Source of the DNA: JBFJKD01 sp041600415
GTDB lineage: Bacteria; Pseudomonadota; Gammaproteobacteria; Pseudomonadales; Porticoccaceae
Direction of reading: 5' to 3'
Assembly: GCA_041600415.1 (NCBI GenBank)
Contig: JBFIKF010000003.1
Span: 186,001-250,000, forward strand
DNA length: 64,000 nucleotides
The notes under the pieces are model-generated. The model searched no databases. It saw nothing but the letters and a program-made list of their open reading frames with translations, and was not told where the DNA came from. Below are positions 27,366 through 34,142 of the stretch, in pieces. How positions within the stretch are numbered: position 1 is the stretch's first letter; every line of letters starts with the position of its first letter. A program made the position numbers and the translations under genes.

Positions 27366-27770
27366 ATGTTTACAGCTCCAGTGACATCAGGCGGACGACC
27401 CTGACGGGCCTATTCTAAATTGGCCGGATAATGGTGCCTAACTATTTATTAGTTGTTTCCCAAAATCTCGAGTCTATAGGCCAGGGGGATCAAAGCGTCT
27501 GGGCTCTTGTTTCTTACTTGGACTTCTGATGTTATTAATCCTTGTCGCGGCATGCTGGGCCTGAACTCTCCCCAAACCCCCGGCCTGAGCGCCACAGCCA
27601 TAAGCGCCCCAGCGCACGGAATGTATTACCATAAAGGGCTATGGTGCACAGTTGGGAGGGCTTTGTATTCCCCTCACCCCAATTACCAACGCGGCCTGAA
27701 CTGGTAATACGCCCTAAACTATACGCACGGCCTGAATTGTCCACAGGGTCTGAAGAAAAGGTGTTTGAAA
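27366..27770. other. intergenic region with scattered GGCCTGAA elements
   Basis: About 405 nt between divergent genes. The motif ggcctgaa occurs at 27,558, 27,693 and 27,729, with near copies at 27,582 (ggcctgag) and 27,746 (gggtctgaa). No gene supported. AAGG nine bases before 27,771 is the ribosome site of the M48 gene. Confidence 0.55.
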
Positions 27771-28592
27771 ATGAAAATTTCCGCTAAAACCTTTGCCGCA
27801 TTCTGTCTCGGTATGTCGCTGTTCTACCTCAGCGGCTGCGAAACCACCACCTCGGGCAGCAGCGTGGGCGCGAATCGCTCCCAGCTACTGCTGGTGTCTT
27901 CAGCGCAGCTTGAGCAGATGTCGGTGGAGGCCTACGGCCAACTGAAAGCAGACGCAACCAGTAAGGGTGTGCTGAATAAAGACCGGGCCATGCTCAAGCG
28001 CGTGCGCGGGATTTCCAGTCGTCTCCAGGCGCAAACCGGTGTATTCCGCGGAGACGCACTGGGCTGGAACTGGGAAGTCAACGTTATCAGCAGTGATGCA
28101 CTCAACGCCTTCTGCATGCCCGGCGGCAAGATCATGGTGTATTCAGGATTGATCAATCAACTCAAGCTGACTGACGCCGAGATTGCCATTGTGCTCGGCC
28201 ACGAGATCGCCCACGCCCTGCGGGAGCATTCCCGGGAACAGGTTTCCCAGGCCATGGCGGCCCAGACAGCCATCGGGATCGGCGCTGCGGTGCTGGGTAT
28301 AGGTGACGCCGGGGCGAATATGGCCGGCACCGGTTACCAGGCACTGGTCGCCAGCCGTTTTAGCCGCAATCACGAAACTGAAGCCGACCGCATTGGCCTT
28401 GAACTCACCGCGCGAGCGGGTTACGACCCCCGTGCCGGTGTTACGCTGTGGAATAAAATGATCAAAGCCAGCCAGGGCAACAACCCGCCGGAATTTCTCA
28501 GCTCCCATCCGACGCAATCCAGTCGGGTTCGCGACATTGAAAAATTATTGCCCACCGTGATGCCGCTTTACGAAGCCGCTACCCGCAGGTGA
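27771..28592 (+). CDS. M48 family zinc metalloprotease, lipoprotein
   Basis: 273 residues from the ATG at 27,771; an upstream in-frame TTG at 27,765 lacks the ribosome site. Signal peptide with lipobox YLSGC. The catalytic HExxH is GHEIAHAL (near residue 142), and the third ligand Glu lies in NHETEADRIGL about 60 residues on. This is the small periplasmic M48 type (LoiP/YcaL-like) that degrades misassembled outer-membrane proteins. The C-terminus FLSSHPTQSSRVRDIEKLLP is also characteristic. It marks the left edge of conserved sequence before the accessory island. Confidence 0.9.
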   Translation: MKISAKTFAAFCLGMSLFYLSGCETTTSGSSVGANRSQLLLVSSAQLEQMSVEAYGQLKADATSKGVLNKDRAMLKRVRGISSRLQAQTGVFRGDALGWNWEVNVISSDALNAFCMPGGKIMVYSGLINQLKLTDAEIAIVLGHEIAHALREHSREQVSQAMAAQTAIGIGAAVLGIGDAGANMAGTGYQALVASRFSRNHETEADRIGLELTARAGYDPRAGVTLWNKMIKASQGNNPPEFLSSHPTQSSRVRDIEKLLPTVMPLYEAATRR

Positions 28593-28689
28593 TGCGTCGT
28601 ATTTGAGTGAAGGGTGTGGTGCAGAGTTGTGGATCGAGGGGGCTGGCCCTTTTATTCTCAAGTGCGGGTTATCAGTGAGTCTTCCCCTT

Positions 28690-29235
28690 TTATTTTTCGA
28701 CCCCTATTACCTTTTCAATTCTCTTTGTTAATTTTTTAACTTTTTCCTTTCCAAAGTGAACGTCATTTTCAAGGGCTGTCCTAACCCCATCGTCTTGAAG
28801 AAGCTCATACACGACATTGCTAATCCCCATTTTTGTCTCCAAATGCATTGAAACAGCATCTTCAATATACGCCGCCTGCCATCTAGTATAGGTTTCTTCA
28901 TCGAACTGGTGGTCATTTACCGTGAGAGCAATAGACATCTGATGATTATATAAATCAGACAGGTACGCCCACTGTGACGAAAACCAAGTATACAAGGCAG
29001 CGTAAGCGCCTCCGAAAATAGCGCCCAACCACGGCACCGTGTCAGCTATCTCTTTAAGCAACTGTTTGTATGAAAAAGCCAGAACTGCGCCCTCGCTTGC
29101 AGATGATTTAAGCCCTATCGCCAGCATATAAAGCATCAGAGAGATGAGGGTTGCCCTAAGGAACACGGCCTTCCCTCCATTTGGTATGCATCGCAGAACA
29201 AACTCTGCAGACAATAATTCAAAAAATATATTCAT
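28690..29235 (-). CDS. hypothetical membrane protein in a cassette-like unit
   Basis: 181 residues. Two hydrophobic helices (about 25-45 and 68-90) are followed by a soluble, partly charged C-terminal half ending in a Lys-rich helix (KEKVKKLTKRIEKVIG). Family not recognised. The ATG lies only about 15 nt after a TTAGG junction at 29,251 and has no clear ribosome site, an arrangement common in integron gene cassettes. No complete recombination site was seen after its stop. The role is unknown. Confidence 0.6.
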   Translation of the reverse strand: MNIFFELLSAEFVLRCIPNGGKAVFLRATLISLMLYMLAIGLKSSASEGAVLAFSYKQLLKEIADTVPWLGAIFGGAYAALYTWFSSQWAYLSDLYNHQMSIALTVNDHQFDEETYTRWQAAYIEDAVSMHLETKMGISNVVYELLQDDGVRTALENDVHFGKEKVKKLTKRIEKVIGVEK

Positions 29236-29248
29236 AGTTGATTAAACC

Positions 29249-29343
29249 TAAGGCTTTGCCAATAACAGTCGAAGCTGCGCATAGAGTGTCCCGCGGCGGC
29301 CGCGACTATTGCGGCTGGAATGAAACCGCACAACTTGTTAGCG
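29249..29343 (-). repeat. attC-like recombination site candidate
   Basis: About 95 nt on the minus strand, from GCGCTAACAAGTTGTG, which includes the TAA stop of the preceding gene, to GGCAAAGCCTTAGG. Both ends resemble integron attC core sites (CTAACAA on the left, G-TTAGG on the right), and the centre has GC-rich inverted repeats. The right core reads CTTAGG rather than GTTAGG, so it is degenerate at best. No integrase is in the window. Confidence 0.35.
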
Positions 29344-29796
29344 CGCGGAGCTATCCACTGCACTCAAAACCTCCTGTTTCGTAAGGCACTGCGCAGCCAT
29401 TAACAGAGACAACAGGCTCAAGAAACTGGTTTTATCCAGAACGGGCGGCCCGCCTGGGCCATAGCCAAGCTTCAAGCGGCCGCCAGATTTACGAAGGTCT
29501 TTATAGTATGAAAACCAAATGTCAGTAATTTCGTCGCTCGGCTTATAACTGACCAGAAACACAAAAGGCTGATAAGTGGCTCCGGGTTCACCCAGCGGGA
29601 TGACACCGCGCAAGTAGGGTTCCCACACTTCACCGGCCTCCTGCAAGTTGAAGCTTTTTTTAATATACCCTCGCTTACCGCAGGAGCACAAAAACCATCC
29701 CTCGCCGTCTCTGTGATTCGCGATGAGGTCAACGATGTTGGCGGCCCAGGACTGTTGCCCACAACTTAAATCTGTGCAATTGATATTCCAGCCCAT
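29338..29796 (-). CDS. hypothetical protein with paired cysteines, cassette-like unit
   Basis: 152 residues from the ATG at 29,796, which has GAGG six bases upstream. Cys pairs (CTDLSC and CSCGKRGY) in the first 45 residues suggest a small zinc ribbon, followed by a Trp/Tyr-rich segment and a helical C-terminus. Family not recognised. It begins about 20 nt after GCGTTAG (29,821-29,815), and its stop falls inside CTAACAAG, both typical of a promoterless integron cassette gene. Confidence 0.6.
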   Translation of the reverse strand: MGWNINCTDLSCGQQSWAANIVDLIANHRDGEGWFLCSCGKRGYIKKSFNLQEAGEVWEPYLRGVIPLGEPGATYQPFVFLVSYKPSDEITDIWFSYYKDLRKSGGRLKLGYGPGGPPVLDKTSFLSLLSLLMAAQCLTKQEVLSAVDSSAR

Positions 29797-29798
29797 AC

Positions 29799-30014
29799 TC
29801 AACCTCTCTGCGAACTAACGCCTCGGCAACAGGAACAAAAATACGGATCATTTAAGTGTCCCAGCCTAATACGACTTGACTGATAATTGGTGTCGATAAT
29901 TAGTGTCAGATGAAAAACTATCTCCTTGGGCATGGGATCCCTTTTTTTGATCGTCACACGACGGCCGCATAACTGCTTTATTTCATGCTTAAGCCGATCA
30001 ATACCCAACACCAC
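29799..30014 (-). CDS. small ORF after the defence operon, uncertain
   Basis: 71 codons from a GTG at 30,014, preceded by a purine-rich AGGGGG very close to the start. The sequence (RLKHEIKQLCGRRVTIKK, then NDPYFCSC) is not recognised. The last ten codons run through the GCGTTAG junction, so the 3' end may be a fusion product of an insertion. It lies 41 nt after the SLATT gene stop and could be a truncated fifth or sixth gene or chance. Confidence 0.35.
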   Translation of the reverse strand: MVLGIDRLKHEIKQLCGRRVTIKKRDPMPKEIVFHLTLIIDTNYQSSRIRLGHLNDPYFCSCCRGVSSQRG

Positions 30015-30055
30015 CCCCTAATAATAGTTTTTCGTCTGATCCCATATTTTTAAAA

Positions 30056-30922
30056 TCAAGACTCGATTTTCCGCGCTATCCATTGCGTATGTTCGCGAGA
30101 GAAAGCGTTTTCAGTATTAATAACAAAGTCCGAAAAATCATCTTCAGTAACAGATTTCCATTCGGTTTTAATGAATCCAATTTCATGGGCTGCAAGCGAA
30201 TATGAAGAACTTAACTCATTATGCTTTTTTGCTTGGATCCAGGTTAATACTGCACTGGCAGCAGTGGCTATAACTTCTACAGGTAGAGAAATCGAAGAAT
30301 CGTAAATCCTATACATCAACATAATAACAGCCGCGCTGTGCAAGATTACCGACACAACAAACCAGCTAGATGCTTTTTTCTTGTTAAAATTTGCCTTCTT
30401 AGTATACCAGTTTGCCTGATTATCAATTCGTTGGTTTTTGTAAAGTATTTTTCGGTCATCAAATGACTGGGAGCGTACTGAGCGCATTACATCTGTTATT
30501 GGTTCCTTGGCACCTTCGGTGGAGCTTAGCACTGAGGACAGGCTTTGATTTTGGTTTAACACTTTCTTCAAATCGGTGATAAAATCTGCTTCAGCAGTAT
30601 TTTCTTCATGGAACGGTTCAGCTTTCATCATCCATTTCCAAGATAATGTTTTTACCGATTCCGCCACAGCTCTTCCGTTGTACCAAATATCATCGGGCTT
30701 GCTTGTCTTAAGGTAGATAAGAATCCCTAAGGTAACAATGAAAAGTAGTGCCGATAGCAACGCGCCATAAGTGTTAACTGGAATAAAAAAAGAAACCGCC
30801 GCAGCAATAACTAAAAGTCCCAAATAAAATCTTAGGCAGATATAATATCTGTTTTGAGAATCCAATGATGCCTTATCCGCTGATTGGTACAATCCGGGGA
30901 AAGAGTCCTCTTGTATTTTCAT
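30056..30922 (-). CDS. DUF4231/SLATT-type membrane protein, likely defence effector
   Basis: 288 residues from the ATG at 30,922, which has AAAGGG five bases upstream; an in-frame TTG at 30,967 would overlap the TIR gene. It has two helix pairs: about 29-47 and 52-71, and about 187-208 and 213-231. Each pair is linked to soluble helices, a duplicated two-TM plan. The C-terminal NTENAFSREHTQW with W-x-x-x-x is the mark of the DUF4231/SLATT superfamily, 2TM proteins found beside nucleotide-signalling and TIR immune genes and proposed to form membrane pores. Last gene of the operon, 19 nt after the TIR stop. Effector role is inference. Confidence 0.75.
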   Translation of the reverse strand: MKIQEDSFPGLYQSADKASLDSQNRYYICLRFYLGLLVIAAAVSFFIPVNTYGALLSALLFIVTLGILIYLKTSKPDDIWYNGRAVAESVKTLSWKWMMKAEPFHEENTAEADFITDLKKVLNQNQSLSSVLSSTEGAKEPITDVMRSVRSQSFDDRKILYKNQRIDNQANWYTKKANFNKKKASSWFVVSVILHSAAVIMLMYRIYDSSISLPVEVIATAASAVLTWIQAKKHNELSSSYSLAAHEIGFIKTEWKSVTEDDFSDFVINTENAFSREHTQWIARKIES

Positions 30923-30941
30923 TCGCGCCCTTTCTAACTTG

Positions 30942-31439
30942 TTATCTATTTGTAGCGGCGTCTTCAATTGCTTTCATCATTGATGCATGACTCCAGCGCA
31001 CGATAGAGCTAGCATTATCTCTTATATGCTTGGGAATATTAGCTGGCGGCTTATCGCCTTTATAAATACCAATAACGCCTTTTCCCATTTTTCTACTTTG
31101 TTCGATTTCCCACTTTACCCAATCACTTTTCATACTGTTTGGAGAGAGATAAACCATTGTCACCGATGCCCTTTCAATTTTGTCCCTGATCTGGCGCTTG
31201 ATGTATTCATCCTGATCACTGTTGTACGCTTTTTTCACCGAGTGATCTGAAAATTCGAGGTCCACGCCATTATTTTTAGCTTGGCCTCGCAGCAGAATAA
31301 TCTCATTCATGTCATCGCTAGAAAAACTAATAAACACATTTCTCTTGGATTCGCCTGCATTTCGCAAGTGTTCCTTAGCTTTTTTTTCCAGCTCATTTTT
31401 ATCAACCGGAGAAAAACTATAGCCGCCACCTCCACCCAT
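30942..31439 (-). CDS. TIR-domain protein (ThsB/DUF1863-like) with N-terminal Gly5
   Basis: 165 residues. The ATG at 31,439 has AAAGGAG seven bases upstream and follows the QueC-like stop by one base; the longer open frame to 31,556 lies inside that gene and is rejected. The TIR fold starts at VFISFSSDD (35-43). E111 in WVKWEIEQS sits where TIR NADases and ADP-ribose cyclases have their catalytic Glu, and GKGVIGIYKGD follows. The likely reaction is cleavage of NAD+ to a cyclic ADP-ribose-like signal or plain NAD+ depletion. The N-terminus MGGGGGYSFS is unusual: after Met removal it leaves five glycines, discussed in the findings. Confidence 0.88.
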   Translation of the reverse strand: MGGGGGYSFSPVDKNELEKKAKEHLRNAGESKRNVFISFSSDDMNEIILLRGQAKNNGVDLEFSDHSVKKAYNSDQDEYIKRQIRDKIERASVTMVYLSPNSMKSDWVKWEIEQSRKMGKGVIGIYKGDKPPANIPKHIRDNASSIVRWSHASMMKAIEDAATNR

Positions 31440-31440
31440 A

Positions 31441-32028
31441 TTAGTCTCCTTTAATCTCAAATTCTTTACAAGATATACAAACACCACAGGGCTCATCGCC
31501 GCCCATATGGCATGAGTACGATGAAATACCTTTTTCATTTGCCATTTCAATAACATCTTTCTTATAAAAATCGCGTAATGGAGCGACGATCGTTATCGTT
31601 TGCCCCATTGCTTTTGAAATGGTGTATTCGGCAGACACAAGAAAGTCGTCAGTTTGATCTGGGAATATTGCCGTATCTTCCCTCAAAAGCCCAATAGATA
31701 CACTCTTGCAATTGTTTTGTACGGCAAAAGAACTGGCTATTAGTAAAAATAACAAATTTCGCCCTGGTAAAAATGCTTCATCGACAATGTGCTTGGTTTT
31801 GTCAGTCAGCCCGGAAGTAATCACTGCGCCAAAACCTGATATGTCGATATCAGTACATGCCGGTAGCCCAAACTTATGAATATGGCCACGAACAGCCAAA
31901 ATTTCCCTTTCAATATTTATTTGACCGTAGTTTATAAACACTGGCTTTTGCCCCACGCCAGCCTCCATAGCTAAGACAGACATTAGGCAGGAGTCCATTC
32001 CTCCAGAAAGCAAAGTCACGACGCTCAT
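31441..32028 (-). CDS. QueC-like adenylating enzyme of the defence operon
   Basis: 195 residues, shorter than housekeeping QueC (about 230). The PP-loop is LLSGGMDS (7-14), FLPGRNLLFLL the second QueC hallmark, and IFPDQTDDF matches the GYPDCRDEF region. Zinc ligands C173, C181, C184 and C187 are intact. QueC makes preQ0 from carboxydeazaguanine using ATP; in type IV CBASS and Qat operons QueC-like proteins act in immunity instead. Context (TGT-like, OGG-like and TIR genes) favours the defence role. Its ATG overlaps the OGG stop by 4 nt. Confidence 0.9.
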   Translation of the reverse strand: MSVVTLLSGGMDSCLMSVLAMEAGVGQKPVFINYGQINIEREILAVRGHIHKFGLPACTDIDISGFGAVITSGLTDKTKHIVDEAFLPGRNLLFLLIASSFAVQNNCKSVSIGLLREDTAIFPDQTDDFLVSAEYTISKAMGQTITIVAPLRDFYKKDVIEMANEKGISSYSCHMGGDEPCGVCISCKEFEIKGD

Positions 32029-32738
32029 GTATATGCCTCCTTACCCAATGCTCTCATAACGAACCACATTGACTGATCAACAACCGAAACCGCATGGTTG
32101 AACTTTGATACCTTATCTATAAATCTGCGCTCTATCTCTTCATACTTATCTATTTTGCTTACCTGTTTTGGGCAAATATCTAAGTTGTCAATCAGCTTTA
32201 AATAATTCAAAATATGCCTGTCTAAAATAGCAACATTATCTGTAAAACCAATATTTTTAATATAGTGGCTTGATTGTTTCGGGCCAATACCTGGACATAA
32301 GCAAATCAATTCTCTTCGTAAATCCAATGGAGCATTCATTGCCCCTATCATATCTTTAAATGAGCCATATTTTTGCTCAATATTGCAAAGAGATTCTGCA
32401 ACATGCTTTGCAGCCCGTTTTGGATATCTGTACCTACTGTATGTCTTGCCATTGATCGACGAATAGACCGGAGAATTCAACGCATCCTCAATCAAATATG
32501 CGCGGTCATGAGAATTTACTCGTTTCTTTAACCTTCTTGGCAACAGGGTCGATTGTACAGCGTTAGCATATGCCAAACTTAACTCGTATCGAACGCCACT
32601 ACCTAAAATACATATGAGCAATTCAAAGGTTAAATCCTGTTCGGACATGCAAGTATAATCTCTACGCTCAACCACACGCTCAATGTCTTTACAAAGTTCT
32701 GCAATCGCACTTTCAATCTGCCAGGGCTTCATGCGCAT
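32025..32738 (-). CDS. OGG-like HhH-GPD N-glycosylase/lyase of the defence operon
   Basis: 237 residues. The helix-hairpin-helix CPGIGPKQSSHYIKNIG carries K154, the position of the Schiff-base Lys, and ILDRHIL carries D173, nineteen residues later as in OGG1. This resembles the compact Ogg2/AGOG-type 8-oxoguanine glycosylases. Both catalytic residues are kept, so it may still remove or process a modified base. A damage-repair role is possible, but the neighbours point to base chemistry in defence. It overlaps the TGT-like gene by 26 nt and the QueC-like gene by 4 nt. Confidence 0.85.
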   Translation of the reverse strand: MRMKPWQIESAIAELCKDIERVVERRDYTCMSEQDLTFELLICILGSGVRYELSLAYANAVQSTLLPRRLKKRVNSHDRAYLIEDALNSPVYSSINGKTYSRYRYPKRAAKHVAESLCNIEQKYGSFKDMIGAMNAPLDLRRELICLCPGIGPKQSSHYIKNIGFTDNVAILDRHILNYLKLIDNLDICPKQVSKIDKYEEIERRFIDKVSKFNHAVSVVDQSMWFVMRALGKEAYT

Positions 32739-33708
32739 CTACTCGGTTATTTATTATTTTCGAAAGTAATATTTGGTTTTTATCCAGAAAGGACTCAGGA
32801 AAATAGTTCTTTAACATAGCCATCTGCTCACCCTTCTCAATTGCTTGTTTAAGCATCTCCATCCACAAGCAGTAAAATTCGAGATTGTGCGCATAACAGC
32901 GAGCCAAAAAGCTTAAATTCTTATCGCTACCATACTCACTTTGGTGCTCATATAAATCTAGCTGTAACGGGTGATGCAACTTTCCAGTTTCAAAATCCAC
33001 AACAGTTTGACACCAATCCAAGCCATCGAATGAGTCAGCACCGGCAAAAGAGTACAACATCATAGATAATGGGTTTCCCGTACCTAAAATATGCAAGACT
33101 TGGTATTTTCCGGTGCTATTCAACGCAGTCCTGATTTTTGAAATATTTTCGGTGATTTCGCATATACCGAAACCAAGTTCACGTTCAGGAATAGCTAATA
33201 GTTCTGGACCACATACGGTTGAAACTTGTTTGCATATATCGGGATAATCGAGTGTGTCTTTGCAATGAACTATGGGGGAAATAACGTCGGAACCGATTTG
33301 ACTTATTGTTCGCTTCATCGTCAATTCAATATTCTTGACATTCGCCGTTTCGCTGATTAAACAATAATCATCAAATCCAAATGCATGTGAAACTTTGTTT
33401 GTTCGCAAAGTTTTGATATATCGCTTAAAACACCAGCGTTTAGAACTAGACCATGCGACCTCATAAATTCCTGAGTCCCACAGCACTACCTGGCACTGAT
33501 CATGAGCTTTGTTTAACGCAGCAAGCAATCTTTTGTTGTTTTTTAATTTATAAACATCAAAACAAGAAACCAAAAACTGAGGGAAATCTAAGGAGACAAG
33601 AAGCTCAATATGATCAACTACTGACCAGACGTTTTTGGAAACACTTGATACCGAGGGATAAAAAACAGGTGTGGGAATTCCACCAATCGTTGAAACGCCT
33701 AAATTCAT
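32713..33708 (-). CDS. TGT-like (tRNA-guanine transglycosylase fold) protein
   Basis: 331 residues, first gene of the operon. GAGGG lies nine bases before the ATG. D78 in LWDSGIYE matches the DSGG base-binding Asp of TGT; ILGTGNP plus D228 in GADSFDGLDW match the VGTPE / MFDCV segment with the nucleophilic Asp. A late HNLEFYCLWM resembles the end of TGT. The CxCxxC zinc site of housekeeping TGT is absent. Members of this branch are found in type IV CBASS (TGT-like) and in phage/Dpd DNA-modification loci. It could exchange a deazaguanine on a nucleic acid or another scaffold. Confidence 0.82.
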   Translation of the reverse strand: MNLGVSTIGGIPTPVFYPSVSSVSKNVWSVVDHIELLVSLDFPQFLVSCFDVYKLKNNKRLLAALNKAHDQCQVVLWDSGIYEVAWSSSKRWCFKRYIKTLRTNKVSHAFGFDDYCLISETANVKNIELTMKRTISQIGSDVISPIVHCKDTLDYPDICKQVSTVCGPELLAIPERELGFGICEITENISKIRTALNSTGKYQVLHILGTGNPLSMMLYSFAGADSFDGLDWCQTVVDFETGKLHHPLQLDLYEHQSEYGSDKNLSFLARCYAHNLEFYCLWMEMLKQAIEKGEQMAMLKNYFPESFLDKNQILLSKIINNRVDAHEALAD

Positions 33709-33802
33709 GCTAATTATCCCTCGTAGTAGTTCAACTCTGTTCTGTGACCGATTGTGCCGTATAACTATTATTGAACGCCACGTGCGACAACTATTCGCAA
33801 CG

Positions 33803-33851
33803 CGTGCAGGTGTGCATGATGTACCCGTATTTGGACATAAACGTGCAGGTG
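33803..33851. repeat. direct repeat upstream of the defence operon
   Basis: Decamer cgtgcaggtg at 33,803-33,812 and 33,842-33,851, 39 bp apart, about 95-140 nt upstream of the first gene. This could be an operator pair for the operon; no regulator gene is encoded beside it. Confidence 0.5.
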
Positions 33852-34023
33852 CGACATATCATTCCCTGATTGCTTAATTATTGGCGCCACAATACCTTGA
33901 TTTAAAAGAAAAAATCAATAGGTTAATAAACCCGCTTAGGTAAGTCGCCCGACTAACGCACTTGCCAGACCACCCGGCAATATTAATGAACCCTATGTCC
34001 GCACACATTGCCCCCACTCCGGG

Positions 34024-34049
34024 CAAAAAAACCCCGCATCAGCGGGGTT
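34024..34049 (-). terminator. intrinsic terminator of the acyl-CoA dehydrogenase genes
   Basis: On the minus strand: AACCCCGC, loop TGAT, GCGGGGTT, then TTTTTT. A strong GC stem with a T-tract, about 95 nt after the last dehydrogenase stop. It insulates the defence operon from that transcript. Confidence 0.9.
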
Positions 34050-34056
34050 GGGAAGG

Positions 34057-34088
34057 ATGCCTTTCTGGTTGCTGCCGCAGAAAGGCAT
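34057..34088. repeat. perfect 11-bp inverted repeat
   Basis: atgcctttctg, 10-nt spacer, cagaaaggcat. It lies between the dehydrogenase stop and the terminator, without a T-tract. It may be an RNA-stability hairpin or part of an insertion boundary. Confidence 0.8.
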
Positions 34089-34142
34089 TTCAGGTAAAAC
34101 TTGTTAGGCTTACGCTCTGCGCGCTGCGCCGTGATGTACGAG

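Larger units (their letters stand above)
33709..34142. other. upstream region of the defence operon
   Basis: About 434 nt between the TGT-like gene and the acyl-CoA dehydrogenase genes. It holds the promoter region of the operon, two copies of cgtgcaggtg (33,803 and 33,842) and the related gtgcgaca (33,783 and 33,850), a minus-strand GCGTTAG at 33,959-33,953, a terminator at 34,024-34,049, a hairpin at 34,057-34,088 and minus-strand GCCTAACAAG at 34,109-34,100. A 68-codon plus-strand frame here looks spurious. Confidence 0.6.

Noticed and set aside
31440..31556. Longer start for the TIR protein
   Set aside because: The extra codons overlap the QueC-like gene; the ATG at 31,439 has AAAGGAG seven bases upstream.
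30056..32028. Qat defence system (QatA-D)
   Set aside because: A QueC-like gene is present, but no AAA/ATPase QatA or TatD-like nuclease is seen.
31441..33708. Reading the QueC/TGT genes as host queuosine biosynthesis or as a Dpd DNA-modification locus
   Set aside because: The QueC-like protein is short and sits with OGG-like, TIR and SLATT genes; no QueD/E/FolE or Dpd restriction genes are present, and the TGT-like protein lacks the housekeeping zinc site.
33671..33877. 68-codon plus-strand frame upstream of the defence operon
   Set aside because: No ribosome site, no recognisable pattern, and it overlaps the operon promoter and the start of the TGT-like gene.
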